64,000 nt of DNA, from contig JAFURM010000042.1 of NCBI GenBank assembly GCA_017471925.1, positions 1 to 64,000 of the forward strand, read 5' to 3'. The notes under the pieces were generated by a model. That model was not told the origin of the DNA. It was given only the letters and a program-made list of their open reading frames with translations, and searched no databases. This document shows positions 1-8,894 of the stretch, in pieces. Numbering within the stretch: position 1 is the stretch's first letter; each line of letters begins with the position of its first letter. The DNA is from Bacteroides sp. GTDB taxonomy: Bacteria; Bacteroidota; Bacteroidia; Bacteroidales; Bacteroidaceae. The position numbers and the translations under genes were made by a program.

Positions 1-352
1 GCCTTCTTCATTGTAAGCAAAGAACACGATGTCATAGGCAATGCCCTTTACCAAAGGAACCGTTACCTTGAACACGCCATCAGTAGTTTCCTCCACCTTG
101 TTTTGAATCAAGGCCTTGGCCTCTTTTCCGCTTTCATACACGGCATAGATCAGGTGATTGGCCATGTTGCCTCCGCCTACGTTCACTCCATCTGCAATGG
201 CACGGGTATTTGTTGCATCACTCGTCTTCACCGCAAAGGTTACATTTGTTTCCTGGCCGTTTCCGCCCGGAAAATCCTCTTCTTGCGAGCAAGAAGTTGT
301 TGCCAGCAACAGGGTTGCTACAGCAAACAGAGAATAGAAATACTTTTTCATA
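1..352 (-). CDS. Fimbrillin-like (DUF6562-type) lipoprotein, 3' end outside window
   Basis: Partial gene: the ATG is the complement of 350-352 and the frame runs off the left edge. The 117 visible residues start with a lipoprotein signal peptide (MKKYFYSLFAVATLLLATTS, then Cys21), so the product should be exported and lipid-anchored. The motif IAYDIVFFAYNEEG near the visible end matches the YRIVFWA and YNLVFWA motifs of the next two proteins, which places it in the same DUF6562/fimbrillin-like group. It lies 39 bp downstream of the next lipoprotein gene on the same strand and is probably the distal part of that operon. Its exact role in the surface structure is unknown. Confidence 0.75.
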
Positions 353-391
353 CTACTAATTGTTTGGGTTTATAATTAATTGTTTTTGAAT

Positions 392-1291
392 TTATTCTAT
401 CGTCTGATTCTTTGAGTCTGTTGTTTTTGCCTCCAGCGTCACCGAGCAGGTCACGCTTCCCGTCATCAGCCGGCCGCTGATGTTGGTACGGTAGTTAGCC
501 TGAACGGGGATGTCTTTGTATTCTCCGGTAAAGAAGATTTCCGAAGCATCTGCCACTTCCAACTTGCAAGTGAGTTTCGTCTCTTCTGTCTTGGCAAAAG
601 TGTAGCCGGTGACAAAAGGAACAGCAGTGGCATCAGCTACACCCTCAGCAGGGGCTGTGATTGAATCGGTAAAACCGACTGTTCCACTTCCACTCACCTC
701 GCCTGTCAGTGCATTGAATGTCTTGAAGCTGTTGTTCAAGGTAAGCTTCGCTGCAGTTGGCGTATGTTTCAAGCCTACTGCAGCCTTATAATCTTCTGCC
801 GTTGCAGCGATGTTCACCTGTGCTACGGGGCGGGTGAGGGTGATAGGTTCTGCGGACTTTCCTCCTGTAACATCCACATAGGCAGTAAAGGCTTCGTAGT
901 TCGCGGCATCTGCCTGCATCTCCACACTCTGCAAGTCGCTCAGGGCATAAGGGGCTGCGCCTGATTCTGTGTCCGGTTGGTTGTCTGCCCAAAACACGAT
1001 GCGGTATTCGGTGCCCTTTACTAAGGTTGCGACATAATCGAAACTGTTTGCAGTAATCTCCTGCGCCTCTCTCTTGAGCAACGTATAGGTATTGTCTTTC
1101 TTTTCATAGATGCCCACCGTCAGGCTATTGGCCAGCGGAGCATCGGCACGCGTCACGGCCTGCAGAGGCAATTGTGCGATGATGGTCATCTTCACCTCCT
1201 CCGGCTGTGTGGGCAGGTTCTCGTCTTGCGAGCAAGCTGTCCAGCCAAGTAGCATTGCCACGATTGATAATGTATTAAGTAATTGTTTCAT
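392..1291 (-). CDS. DUF6562/fimbrillin-like lipoprotein
   Basis: 299-residue lipoprotein: signal peptide, then Cys20 in the context GWTACSQDE. The N-terminal half has the pattern of Bacteroides fimbrillin-like proteins (QAVTRAD, YRIVFWADN, ITLTRPVAQVNI). The TRPxAxxNI segment recurs in the 2.75-kb gene upstream. The family is inferred to form or anchor surface appendages; no enzyme motif is visible. It lies 25 bp downstream of that gene on the same strand, so co-transcription is likely. Whether it is a stalk, anchor or accessory subunit cannot be told from sequence. Confidence 0.8.
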   Translation of the reverse strand: MKQLLNTLSIVAMLLGWTACSQDENLPTQPEEVKMTIIAQLPLQAVTRADAPLANSLTVGIYEKKDNTYTLLKREAQEITANSFDYVATLVKGTEYRIVFWADNQPDTESGAAPYALSDLQSVEMQADAANYEAFTAYVDVTGGKSAEPITLTRPVAQVNIAATAEDYKAAVGLKHTPTAAKLTLNNSFKTFNALTGEVSGSGTVGFTDSITAPAEGVADATAVPFVTGYTFAKTEETKLTCKLEVADASEIFFTGEYKDIPVQANYRTNISGRLMTGSVTCSVTLEAKTTDSKNQTIE

Positions 1292-1316
1292 GTTATCGGT
1301 ATGTTAATCGTTTATA

Positions 1317-4067
1317 CTATCGTTTGGTATTCTTGTTACAATCAGCCAATGTCAGTGGAGCGCCATCCACAGTAACACTTCCTTCACTATCCACAAACTT
1401 TACGATATAAGCCTGTCCGATAGAAGTGTAGGTAGTGTTATGTTTATCCCAACGATTCGTGCATTGTGTTTTTTCATCCACACTGCAACCCGTCAAGGTA
1501 ACGGTTCCTGTAGCACGGATATTCCCAATCAGCGTACTGACGTGACGTCCTGGAACAAGGTAATAACCAAGTCCTAGCACTCCTATTTTTGCCATATTCC
1601 CCATGATTCCTGAAGCCTCAATAGTCGCCATCTTATCATCTTGCCCTATGGCATGGACGGTAGTTTCATTTACTTTGCAATTAGTCAAAGTGGCGTTCCC
1701 TTGAATAAACCCATACATTCCACCTACTTCACCATAGGGATAGAAGTCTGCATATACATTATCAATCGTAAAAGCAGAGATTTTTTTACTGCCAGATTCA
1801 AATCGTTCGGTGATTTTACATTCGTAGTTCTCCACATAGCAATTATTCACTGAATTATCTTTCAGCGTGGAAGTTCCATTTATTCTTGCTCCCAACGTTC
1901 CAATCTTCTGCAAAGCAAAGACCTTACAGTCGTAAGCATGCACATTCTCCATAGTATAGGTAGCTTCTGCATTCGCTAAAAGTATTGCTCCATAAGCCTT
2001 GGCATCAGTAGTCACTTCCTTGTGAGTAGATACCGTGCAGCAATTTCGGAAGTTTATGTTTTTATGCACCGTTGTACCGCTGGCATAAAGGACAAATGCT
2101 CCTATAGTCTGCTCAGGCTGGTAAATGCTTAAATTATAAATGCTGTGGTTCAGTCCATCCAATGTAGCTACATAATTGAATGGAGTAAAAGGATTATCGT
2201 CACTGCTAGTATAAGCACTTTGGGTAAAGTTAGAGGGAATATTAAAGTTGCCATCCACTCCTTGCCCAAACATATCTATATCCTGCATCAGATAGATAGC
2301 GGTGGGAGAAGCTGTTTTGCTTCTTACTCCTGCCAAGTCAAAAGGAGAGTAGACAGCATACTTATTGTTTCCTGCTGTTGTTTCTGCATCATAAGTGGCA
2401 TTTGCCAATAGTGGTTCGACCTTGCGCTCCCCATCCCACTTCGGCCAATAGCGGTTTTCGCCATACATCACGGTGCCCCTGCAATAGGTTTCGTTGCCCA
2501 AGAAAGCACTGTAATTGGTGAAACTGGTACTGTTTTGCCAGCAACTCTTGTTACTGTCAACGTAATAGGAAGCATTGTGGGAAAGCGTTATGCCCTCTGC
2601 CGTACAGCCGGCCTTAAAGTTCAGTGTCTCTTGATGGTCGTATCCGCTAAGCAGGCCAACGAACTTGCCTTCGCTTGCAGAGCCACTGATGGTAGCATTC
2701 TCTATTTGGCAGTTATCGAACACCACCTCCAGCTGCTCGCTACGCTCCTTCTCACTCTTGCGGACGATGTAGCCCACCATGCCACCGGCAGCACCGCTGG
2801 AAGTGGTAACGTTGATGTCTTGCAACGTGATGTTGGCAAACGCGGCGGATGCCTTTAGCGTATCTACCAGAGCGCCGGTGTGCCCTGCATCCATAATGCT
2901 TGCCTTGCTCAGGGTAAGGTCTTTCACCTGAAGGTTGGTGGCTTCGCCAAAGAGTGACATGGGCAGATTGTAGAGCGTGAAGTTTCCACCATCGAAAACC
3001 ACATTCTCCAACTTATAGTTTGCTGCACGCGCCATGCTTCCTTGCATATCTAAATCCTTGCAGAGATGAATCTGCTGCGGATTCTTGGCATAGGCAGCAG
3101 TATAGCCGAACTTCATCAGGAAAGCCAATTTCTCTGCAGTATCAATGTGGATAATGCCATCGTCTTCCGGCTTCAATGTCGTGATTGTAATCTCTCCGTT
3201 CCAGCTTTCAGTCAGCGCCACACCGATATTGGTCGTATAGTTGGAAGTCAGGTTCTCTTCGCCTAATTGGGTCTTCGGTATTTCCTTTATTATGCTCTCT
3301 TCCTTGTTCTCGTCCACACTTATCAACCTGGCCGAAATGACGGGTGCATAGTCGGCAGGTACCAGCAAGTAGGCTGATGCCACATAGGTATAAGCGGTTC
3401 CACTGGCATCTGTGAAACCATTCTTCTCCAAAGACGGTTGCAACTCCTCAAAGGTAAAGGTATGGGAAACGACATCCTCACCGACAAGTGTTTCGGACAA
3501 CGGATGGTAGGAGGTATAGAGTTTATCGATGGTAAGCTCCACTTTGTCCACCTCTTCCAACGTACTGCCTGATGCCCCTATATTCAACATGGCAAAAGGA
3601 CGCGTCAGGGTGATTGTACCACCCTGAGAGGCAGGAGTTACGTCCTCTTCTGTGGCAAAGAAAGCATCCAACGCTATGGCATCTTCCAACGTTTGGGGAT
3701 AGTTGCTATAATCAATCTTGATGTGACTGAGGTCATCGGTATTATACACTCCGTTATCCTTACGCTGTGCCCAGAATACCAAGTTGTAGTTTCTGTTCTT
3801 GAAGAGAGGAATTTCGGGAGAGGCTTTGCCGTCCACTACATCGAAGAAGAAATTCACACCGGTCGTGGCTCCTTCTTCAAACACTCCGACTATCAGCTCA
3901 TCCACCGCACTGCCATCACCAATGGTGCGTGTCTGTGCGTCCTGTGGCAGGGAGACGGTGTAGCGCAGGGTGACTTGTTCGTCATCCTGTAGGAGTTCGT
4001 GCTCGGTGCAGGCTGCCAAGGACAGCAGGAGCAACAGGGAGAATATGTTCAGAAGTTCCTTCTTCAT
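1317..4067 (-). CDS. Large DUF6562-like lipoprotein with repeat-rich adhesin-like C-terminus
   Basis: 916 residues when started at the inner ATG (MKKELLNIFS), which gives a clean lipoprotein signal peptide (LLSLAACTEHE); an upstream ATG adds seven polar residues and fits worse. Residues to about 310 resemble the two smaller fimbrillin-like proteins (YNLVFWAQ, ITLTRPFAMLNIG). The remaining ~600 residues contain recurring short Gly/Asn/Val-rich strands such as FDGGNFTLYNL, GGMVGYIV and GGMYGFIQGNATL, typical of GLUG-like or beta-helical adhesin repeats. Inference: a surface or tip adhesin of the appendage made by this operon. It lies 38 bp downstream of the FimB/Mfa2-like gene; that gap carries a short ATCAACTATCAATT tract. 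Confidence 0.78.
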   Translation of the reverse strand: MKKELLNIFSLLLLLSLAACTEHELLQDDEQVTLRYTVSLPQDAQTRTIGDGSAVDELIVGVFEEGATTGVNFFFDVVDGKASPEIPLFKNRNYNLVFWAQRKDNGVYNTDDLSHIKIDYSNYPQTLEDAIALDAFFATEEDVTPASQGGTITLTRPFAMLNIGASGSTLEEVDKVELTIDKLYTSYHPLSETLVGEDVVSHTFTFEELQPSLEKNGFTDASGTAYTYVASAYLLVPADYAPVISARLISVDENKEESIIKEIPKTQLGEENLTSNYTTNIGVALTESWNGEITITTLKPEDDGIIHIDTAEKLAFLMKFGYTAAYAKNPQQIHLCKDLDMQGSMARAANYKLENVVFDGGNFTLYNLPMSLFGEATNLQVKDLTLSKASIMDAGHTGALVDTLKASAAFANITLQDINVTTSSGAAGGMVGYIVRKSEKERSEQLEVVFDNCQIENATISGSASEGKFVGLLSGYDHQETLNFKAGCTAEGITLSHNASYYVDSNKSCWQNSTSFTNYSAFLGNETYCRGTVMYGENRYWPKWDGERKVEPLLANATYDAETTAGNNKYAVYSPFDLAGVRSKTASPTAIYLMQDIDMFGQGVDGNFNIPSNFTQSAYTSSDDNPFTPFNYVATLDGLNHSIYNLSIYQPEQTIGAFVLYASGTTVHKNINFRNCCTVSTHKEVTTDAKAYGAILLANAEATYTMENVHAYDCKVFALQKIGTLGARINGTSTLKDNSVNNCYVENYECKITERFESGSKKISAFTIDNVYADFYPYGEVGGMYGFIQGNATLTNCKVNETTVHAIGQDDKMATIEASGIMGNMAKIGVLGLGYYLVPGRHVSTLIGNIRATGTVTLTGCSVDEKTQCTNRWDKHNTTYTSIGQAYIVKFVDSEGSVTVDGAPLTLADCNKNTKR

Positions 4068-4105
4068 TATCTGCATTTTAATTATCAACTATCAATTCAT
4101 TCATC

Positions 4106-5215
4106 CTACGGAATAACGATAATATAGTCATCGTAAAAGTCGGGGTTGATGCCCACTCCGCCATTGGCTTCCATCATCATGAAGCTGCCTCGCATGATGG
4201 TATTCACGCTGCGTTTCAGGGGGACGATGATGGGGTCGGACATGGAAATCTGATTACCTCCGGCATCAAAGAGTCCTACGGTCAGTTCCACACTGGCATC
4301 ACCACCGTTTACCATCACGTAGTCAAATCCCATGGAAGCCTCAGCCTCATTGATTTGCGCAAGCTTCGACTGGAACTGCACGCTCTGAGGCACAGCCACG
4401 CCCACCGGTCGGTCGTTGAACATGTTATAGGTGTCGGGCATGTATCCGGAGTAGATGAAGAGCACACGATAGTCGTTCAGGTCCACGTTTCGGGTATCCC
4501 CTCCCTTGGTGTCGCTGCTCTTGGTTTCATCGGCCTTGGTGCTTCGGTTGTGGCGAGTCTCCTCTTTGGCGATAAACTCCTTCAGGTCGTTGCTGACGAA
4601 GGTAAACTTGGCCATGGGGCGTTCCATGTCTATGATGACTGTAGGCGGTTCTTCCTCATGGATGGTGGCCTGCAATGTCACCTCCTTACTGCCACGGAAT
4701 GCATCACGATAGTCGGTATTGGCAGTATGTGTGCCGCTATAGACTATTCGGGAGAAGTCGGCCGGATTGTAATAGAGGTCATCGGCAGTACCGGGCACTA
4801 CAAAGTCGGCCCATGCCATCAGGCAGTATGTTCCTGCAGGCAGGGAGACTAAGGCGGTGGCGTAATCATAGTCAACGATTACGCTCCGGGTGAAGACGAA
4901 CTCTCTGGCGGGTGTCTGGCTCACGTTGCCTTCTGCATCTACCGGATAGGCACGTATAGTATAGCGCATGTCATACTCCCCTAACGCGCGGGCCTCCACG
5001 CCAGTACGCATCTCCCCTCGCGTTACTGTGCCTCGCTCTCCGCGTGTACCACGTGTATAATAGTGGTCCTGCTCGCTCCATGCCGTAGCAAAGCGCAGCT
5101 GCAGCAAGAGGGGCACACTCTCGTCCTCCTTCGGCCACTCATGCACATTGCAGGCAGCAAGGAGAAAGAGTTGTATATATATAATAAGGTGTATGATGCG
5201 GAAGCTACGTTTCAT
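4106..5215 (-). CDS. FimB/Mfa2-like fimbrial anchor lipoprotein
   Basis: 369-residue lipoprotein (signal peptide ending LLAACNVHE). The segments TYCLMAWADFV, VIIDMERPMAKFTF and NTIMRGSFMMM correspond to the pattern of FimB/Mfa2-type anchor subunits of Bacteroidales fimbriae. An Arg-Gly-Thr-rich stretch (YTRGTRGERGTVTRGEMRTG) follows the signal peptide. Its start codon overlaps the stop of the upstream OmpA/DUF3575 gene by 4 bp (5212-5215), which argues for translational coupling. Family knowledge suggests anchoring of a fimbria to the outer membrane; a DUF6562-type surface protein of another function is the alternative. Confidence 0.75.
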   Translation of the reverse strand: MKRSFRIIHLIIYIQLFLLAACNVHEWPKEDESVPLLLQLRFATAWSEQDHYYTRGTRGERGTVTRGEMRTGVEARALGEYDMRYTIRAYPVDAEGNVSQTPAREFVFTRSVIVDYDYATALVSLPAGTYCLMAWADFVVPGTADDLYYNPADFSRIVYSGTHTANTDYRDAFRGSKEVTLQATIHEEEPPTVIIDMERPMAKFTFVSNDLKEFIAKEETRHNRSTKADETKSSDTKGGDTRNVDLNDYRVLFIYSGYMPDTYNMFNDRPVGVAVPQSVQFQSKLAQINEAEASMGFDYVMVNGGDASVELTVGLFDAGGNQISMSDPIIVPLKRSVNTIMRGSFMMMEANGGVGINPDFYDDYIIVIP

Positions 5216-6465
5216 CGTCGGCCTCCTTTCTTCAAATCAAAGCGATAGGCAATGGAGACGGCAGCCTGGTCAATGCCAAAGAAGGTACGCTTCTTGCTCT
5301 TGACGAGTTTGCCGTCAGGCTCGTTGCGGAACATGTCATAGTGCAGCGAATAGACACCGGCCCCCAGGGCATACTCCATGAACCAACGTCCCGAGTTGCC
5401 CAGTTTGTGGCGATAGCCTGCTGCAAGACCTCCACCAAGAGCGGGGGTATGCCGCAGATGGTCTTGATAACGATAATCTCCACCCTTGGCATAATTGTAC
5501 CACGCCACTCCCAAATGGGCACCGACGAATGCTCCCTGCAGGTTTTCCGGCCAGTAGCGCACTTCGGGTTGCAGGCAGAAGGTGCGAAACTTCACGTCGG
5601 AGGTGAAGTAGTTCAAGCCCGAATAATAGACGGGCAACGTGGCCGACCATCGCTCTGCAAACTCATACTCCAGGGCAATGTTGCCGATGAGCATCAGCCA
5701 ACCGATGCCGTTGGACTTCACGTAGAGCCCACGCGTAGAGGCGGGGGCTTCTGCCACAGGAACGGGTTGCTTCGGCACGACCACGGGGGGAATATACGGA
5801 GTGGGCATAGCCGTTGTCGGCACCACAGGCAGAACTACCTTGGCAGGTTGTTCACCGGTAATAGCCTGAGGAACGATTCCACGCTCGACCATATAGATAT
5901 GTATGGTGAAACGTCGCAGTTTGGGGAAGAAATGGCGCAGCATATAGCGCCAGGGACGGCCATTGTCCAGTGCCATCAGTTCACGTTTGCACTGTTCGAC
6001 CTGCCCGTTGTCAATGCACTGTTGCATATCTTCCAGCATGGCAAGCACGTGCTCACGCTCCGGCGTGGAGGCATCGGCCCTTACCAGCTCGGCCAGGCTG
6101 TTCCAGTCTTCAGTGATGGTTTGGATTTCCACGATGGAGTCGGCAAACTGCAAATCACGATGCAGCATCCGGCTGAGGGTCCCGGCACGGCGATGAGAGA
6201 GCCGTTCATTGGATGGGATAGACCCTTCAGGCGAGCAGGAAGCGGTATAGCACACTCGAGCCACCTCGTAGACGGAAGTGCCTTGTTGGATTTGCTTGAT
6301 GCGATCAATGAAAGCCTGCATGTGGCGGCCATTATCCATATAGGAGACATCCCAGGCTGAACGTCCCTGACGGAAATAAACGTCAAGAGACTCAACGTTC
6401 AACTGTCCGTAACAGAGGCTACAACACGCTATAAACAATATGAATATCAGTACTTTCCTTTCCAT
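5212..6465 (-). CDS. OmpA-like / DUF3575 outer membrane protein
   Basis: 417 residues with a signal peptide (MERKVLIFILFIACCSLCYG). The N-terminal half has an OmpA-like peptidoglycan-associated pattern (SCSPEGSIPSNERLSHRRA), equivalent to the SPEGS...N..LS..RA motif of OmpA-C-like domains. A Pro/Val-rich linker (about 205-240) leads to a C-terminal DUF3575 beta-barrel (YPVYYSGLNYF, LGGGLAAGYRHKLG, final aromatic strand VSIAYRFDLKKGG). It is the first structural gene of the fimbria-like operon and overlaps the next gene by 4 bp. DUF3575 proteins commonly sit in Bacteroides fimbrial clusters; their function is unresolved. Confidence 0.82.
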   Translation of the reverse strand: MERKVLIFILFIACCSLCYGQLNVESLDVYFRQGRSAWDVSYMDNGRHMQAFIDRIKQIQQGTSVYEVARVCYTASCSPEGSIPSNERLSHRRAGTLSRMLHRDLQFADSIVEIQTITEDWNSLAELVRADASTPEREHVLAMLEDMQQCIDNGQVEQCKRELMALDNGRPWRYMLRHFFPKLRRFTIHIYMVERGIVPQAITGEQPAKVVLPVVPTTAMPTPYIPPVVVPKQPVPVAEAPASTRGLYVKSNGIGWLMLIGNIALEYEFAERWSATLPVYYSGLNYFTSDVKFRTFCLQPEVRYWPENLQGAFVGAHLGVAWYNYAKGGDYRYQDHLRHTPALGGGLAAGYRHKLGNSGRWFMEYALGAGVYSLHYDMFRNEPDGKLVKSKKRTFFGIDQAAVSIAYRFDLKKGGRR

Positions 6466-6576
6466 GATCTTCTCTATTCCTTTTTCGCTTCTTTGCGTTT
6501 TGCAAAGGTCGGAATAAAGAGAGGAAGAAGTTTCGAAAAGATGTAAAGAGGTTTTTTACACAACTGTAACAAGATT

Positions 6577-6801
6577 TTATAACTTATTGCTTGGCAAAAC
6601 CATCTCTTCTGCAAGTTCTTTCAGGAAGTTGCGACGAAGGATACGAGAGATGCGAACAAGAAGCACGATGTCGATATTGTCTCGCTCAAAAATGTTGTAG
6701 ATATTGGCTCTGCTGCACGAAAGTTTGTCGGCAAACCACGTAACGGTACGTTCTTGCCTTTCAAGTTCGTCCTTAATCATCTTGCCAATGTGAACTGCCA
6801 T
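6577..6801 (-). CDS. Small XRE-like helix-turn-helix protein
   Basis: 74 residues. The N-terminal part (GKMIKDELERQERTVTWFAD, then KLSCSRANIYNIFERDNI) has the spacing of an XRE-type HTH, with the recognition helix around SRANIYNIF. No other domain is present. It lies 111 bp upstream of the fimbria-like operon on the same strand, so local regulation is plausible but unproven. A GACCTTTG box (complement of 6503-6510), one mismatch from the Bacteroides -7 consensus, lies in the gap and may promote the structural genes separately. Confidence 0.7.
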   Translation of the reverse strand: MAVHIGKMIKDELERQERTVTWFADKLSCSRANIYNIFERDNIDIVLLVRISRILRRNFLKELAEEMVLPSNKL

Positions 6802-6988
6802 TGCATCGATTGTTGTATTAAGTGTCTGTGATACCCGTTCTCAGACGATGGGACTTACTTGATTTCTATATAGCTATAAGAAAGCGCGGGTATCTGTACC
6901 TGTTACTCGTCCCCGCACATCAAGGCTCTCGCATTGCCCACCAGCCAAGAACGAGCAACGCAGAAGCCCACGCCGATATGCGATTAAC

Positions 6989-7018
6989 CTTCCACATCTA
7001 CTATAAAAGATGTGGAAG
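6989..7018. repeat. 11-bp perfect inverted repeat, 8-nt loop
   Basis: CTTCCACATCT (6989-6999) and AGATGTGGAAG (7008-7018) are perfect complements around the loop ACTATAAA. Neither strand has a T-run after the stem, so an operator or RNA hairpin fits better than an intrinsic terminator. Confidence 0.75.
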
Positions 7019-7124
7019 TACTATAGACATATCCCGTAGACATCTACCGCTGCTTTGTTCCGGGCTGATATTCAAAATTTGCGAGATTTTGATGTGCCTA
7101 CAACAAGCGTCAAGTAAACGCCCT

Positions 7125-7140
7125 CTATATAATTATATAG
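7125..7140. repeat. 16-bp perfect AT-rich palindrome
   Basis: CTATATAATTATATAG is fully self-complementary. It lies between the fimbrial and tatD operons. A dimer-binding site is one reading; chance in AT-rich DNA is another. Confidence 0.6.
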
Positions 7141-7572
7141 TCCCCTTCCGACCCTTCCATACACAGAATTATCGGCGTGGACATGCGACAAAGATAGACA
7201 TAAATTCGCGTAAACAAAACATTTCACGAGATTTTTGAAACAATTCGAAGGTTCAGGAAACAACGTTAAAAGTTCAACGTGCAACGACAGCCCACAATTT
7301 CCATCGAAACAATCATCAGAAGCAAAAGGAGAATTGACAGCTAACGCCATGCGCATAAAAGATATTTAATGATTACATTGCATTAGAACACGCAAGGCTT
7401 ACGGCCCTCGTTCTGTGCATACTTTTCTTCATCAGATAGCAGACCATCTGACAGCAGAGGGCATTCAAAAGTCAACGGAATAGTTTAGCAACGGCAAATT
7501 ATTTCAGCATATTCTTCACTTGTCGTGCAATGATGAGAAGAGTCAGAAGATGAAGATGAAAGAAAAAGCGTG

Positions 7573-8256
7573 TCATTTGTGACAGAAGAAGCATCGCTGT
7601 ATGTTTGCCTCCACGGTTTGGCGAAGTTCTTGAGGGGGAATGCCTCTGACCTGTGCTGCATGCGAATAGAGGGCCTCCACCGAGCAAGGGCTTTCATCGG
7701 TTTCCAGGAAAAGACGGTCGGCAGGGGTGGCCTGCAGAGCGGTTTCCTGATACTTCTCGCCAAAGGAGAGGAAAAGGCCGTGATGCAGGAGTTCACGGGC
7801 CAAGGTGGCCTTGCCGCGAAAGCCATGAACAATCCAGGGCATGGCGGGAGCGAGCAGGCGGCGAAGGTGCAAGAGTTCGGCCGTGGCACGCACAAGGTGG
7901 ATTATCAACGGCTTCTGTAAGGTTTCGGCCAACAGGGCCTGCCGGCGAAACAGTTCCAACTGCAGGGAGAACGGGGCACGAGCCAGCTTGTCGAGTCCGG
8001 CCTCTCCGATGGCCAGCACCTGGGGATGGGCGGCACAGCGGGCTACACGCTCCAACTGTTCACGAAGAATGTGTTCCGGAAATGTCTGAGGCTCTCCGGC
8101 TGAGGCATCGTCAGATACATCGGGCAGAAACCACGGATGCAACCCCACGGAATAGTAACCGCCCGCTTGCGGGAAGAACTCTTCGGGCCGGCAACTCTCT
8201 ATGGCCGTACCGGGGAGGAGAGGTTTCAGGTGGGTATGTATATCAACGGGAGGCAT
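7573..8256 (-). CDS. TatD-family metal-dependent hydrolase
   Basis: 227 residues, short for TatD proteins (usually about 255-265) but with the metal ligands visible: DIHTHL near the start, GEAGLD (about 105), LIIHLVRA (about 137), IVHGFRG (about 157) and LETDESP near the C-terminus. Family members are cytosolic metal-dependent deoxyribonucleases or hydrolases. It is the last gene of a minus-strand operon, 12 bp after yidD. This order (hemD, rnpA, yidD, tatD) is familiar in Bacteroides. Confidence 0.9.
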   Translation of the reverse strand: MPPVDIHTHLKPLLPGTAIESCRPEEFFPQAGGYYSVGLHPWFLPDVSDDASAGEPQTFPEHILREQLERVARCAAHPQVLAIGEAGLDKLARAPFSLQLELFRRQALLAETLQKPLIIHLVRATAELLHLRRLLAPAMPWIVHGFRGKATLARELLHHGLFLSFGEKYQETALQATPADRLFLETDESPCSVEALYSHAAQVRGIPPQELRQTVEANIQRCFFCHK

Positions 8257-8268
8257 GGCGGGCGAGGG

Positions 8269-8490
8269 TCAGGGAACGGGGTCATAGCCCGAGCCGCCCC
8301 ACGGATGGCAACGCAACAGGCGACGGACGGTGAGCCACAATCCCTTGAAGGGACCGTGTTTGCGGATGGCCTCTATGGCATATTGCGAACAGGTAGGGGT
8401 GAAGCGGCACGAAGGGGCGAGCATGGGAGAGATGCACCTCCGGTAGAAGTGGATGGGCAGGAGCAGGAGCAGAGTGAGCAGCCTTCTCAT
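8269..8490 (-). CDS. yidD: Membrane protein insertion efficiency factor YidD
   Basis: 73 residues with the diagnostic Cys-rich core [20 protein letters not shown] and the [20 protein letters not shown] and GYDPVP segments. YidD is a small peripheral inner-membrane protein linked to YidC/Sec-dependent insertion. Its start overlaps the stop of rnpA by 4 bp (ATGA), the usual coupling in this neighbourhood. Confidence 0.95.
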   Translation of the reverse strand: MRRLLTLLLLLPIHFYRRCISPMLAPSCRFTPTCSQYAIEAIRKHGPFKGLWLTVRRLLRCHPWGGSGYDPVP

Positions 8491-8882
8491 GACGGCAGGT
8501 TGAAGGAGGTTTCGGCAATGCGGTTCAGGGCGGTCTTCATGCGCTCTTCAATGAGCGACGTTTCCACGAGATGGTCGGAGAGATAGATGAAGGCAATGGC
8601 CATGCGGCAGTTTCTCTCGGCCAGTGCGGCCCATAAGGGTTGTTTGTTCTGGCGATAGGCTTCACGAATCTGGCGTTTCACGCGGTTGCGCTTCACGGCC
8701 CGCTTGAAGTGGCGTTTGGAGACGCTCACCAGAATGGCCGCCTGCACATCAAGCTGCTCCACGGGCAGGTAAACCACGCGCAGCGGATAGAGAGAGAAAG
8801 AACGGGCTCCTCCGGAGAAGAGCCTGTCTATCACTTTCTTTTTGTCTATCCTTTCGGACTTGCAGAGGGTATTGGCAGCCAT
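8487..8882 (-). CDS. rnpA: Ribonuclease P protein component
   Basis: 131 residues. The RNR motif region ([19 protein letters not shown]) and the N-terminal [18 protein letters not shown] are characteristic. RnpA is the protein subunit of RNase P, which processes pre-tRNA 5' ends in the cytoplasm. It lies 12 bp after hemD and overlaps yidD by 4 bp. rpmH is not adjacent, unlike in many other phyla. Confidence 0.95.
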   Translation of the reverse strand: MAANTLCKSERIDKKKVIDRLFSGGARSFSLYPLRVVYLPVEQLDVQAAILVSVSKRHFKRAVKRNRVKRQIREAYRQNKQPLWAALAERNCRMAIAFIYLSDHLVETSLIEERMKTALNRIAETSFNLPS

Positions 8883-8894
8883 CCGCCGTAGGTT

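Larger units (their letters stand above)
6802..7572. other. Gene-free 0.77-kb region
   Basis: No frame here has a recognisable domain or credible start. A 138-codon plus-strand frame (6822-7238) is Cys/Arg-rich and looks accidental. The region holds two perfect dyads, listed separately. It separates the fimbria-like operon from the tatD operon. Confidence 0.5.

Noticed and set aside
6822-7238. 138-codon plus-strand frame in the silent region
   Set aside because: Cys/Arg/His-rich, no domain, crosses both palindromes; judged accidental.
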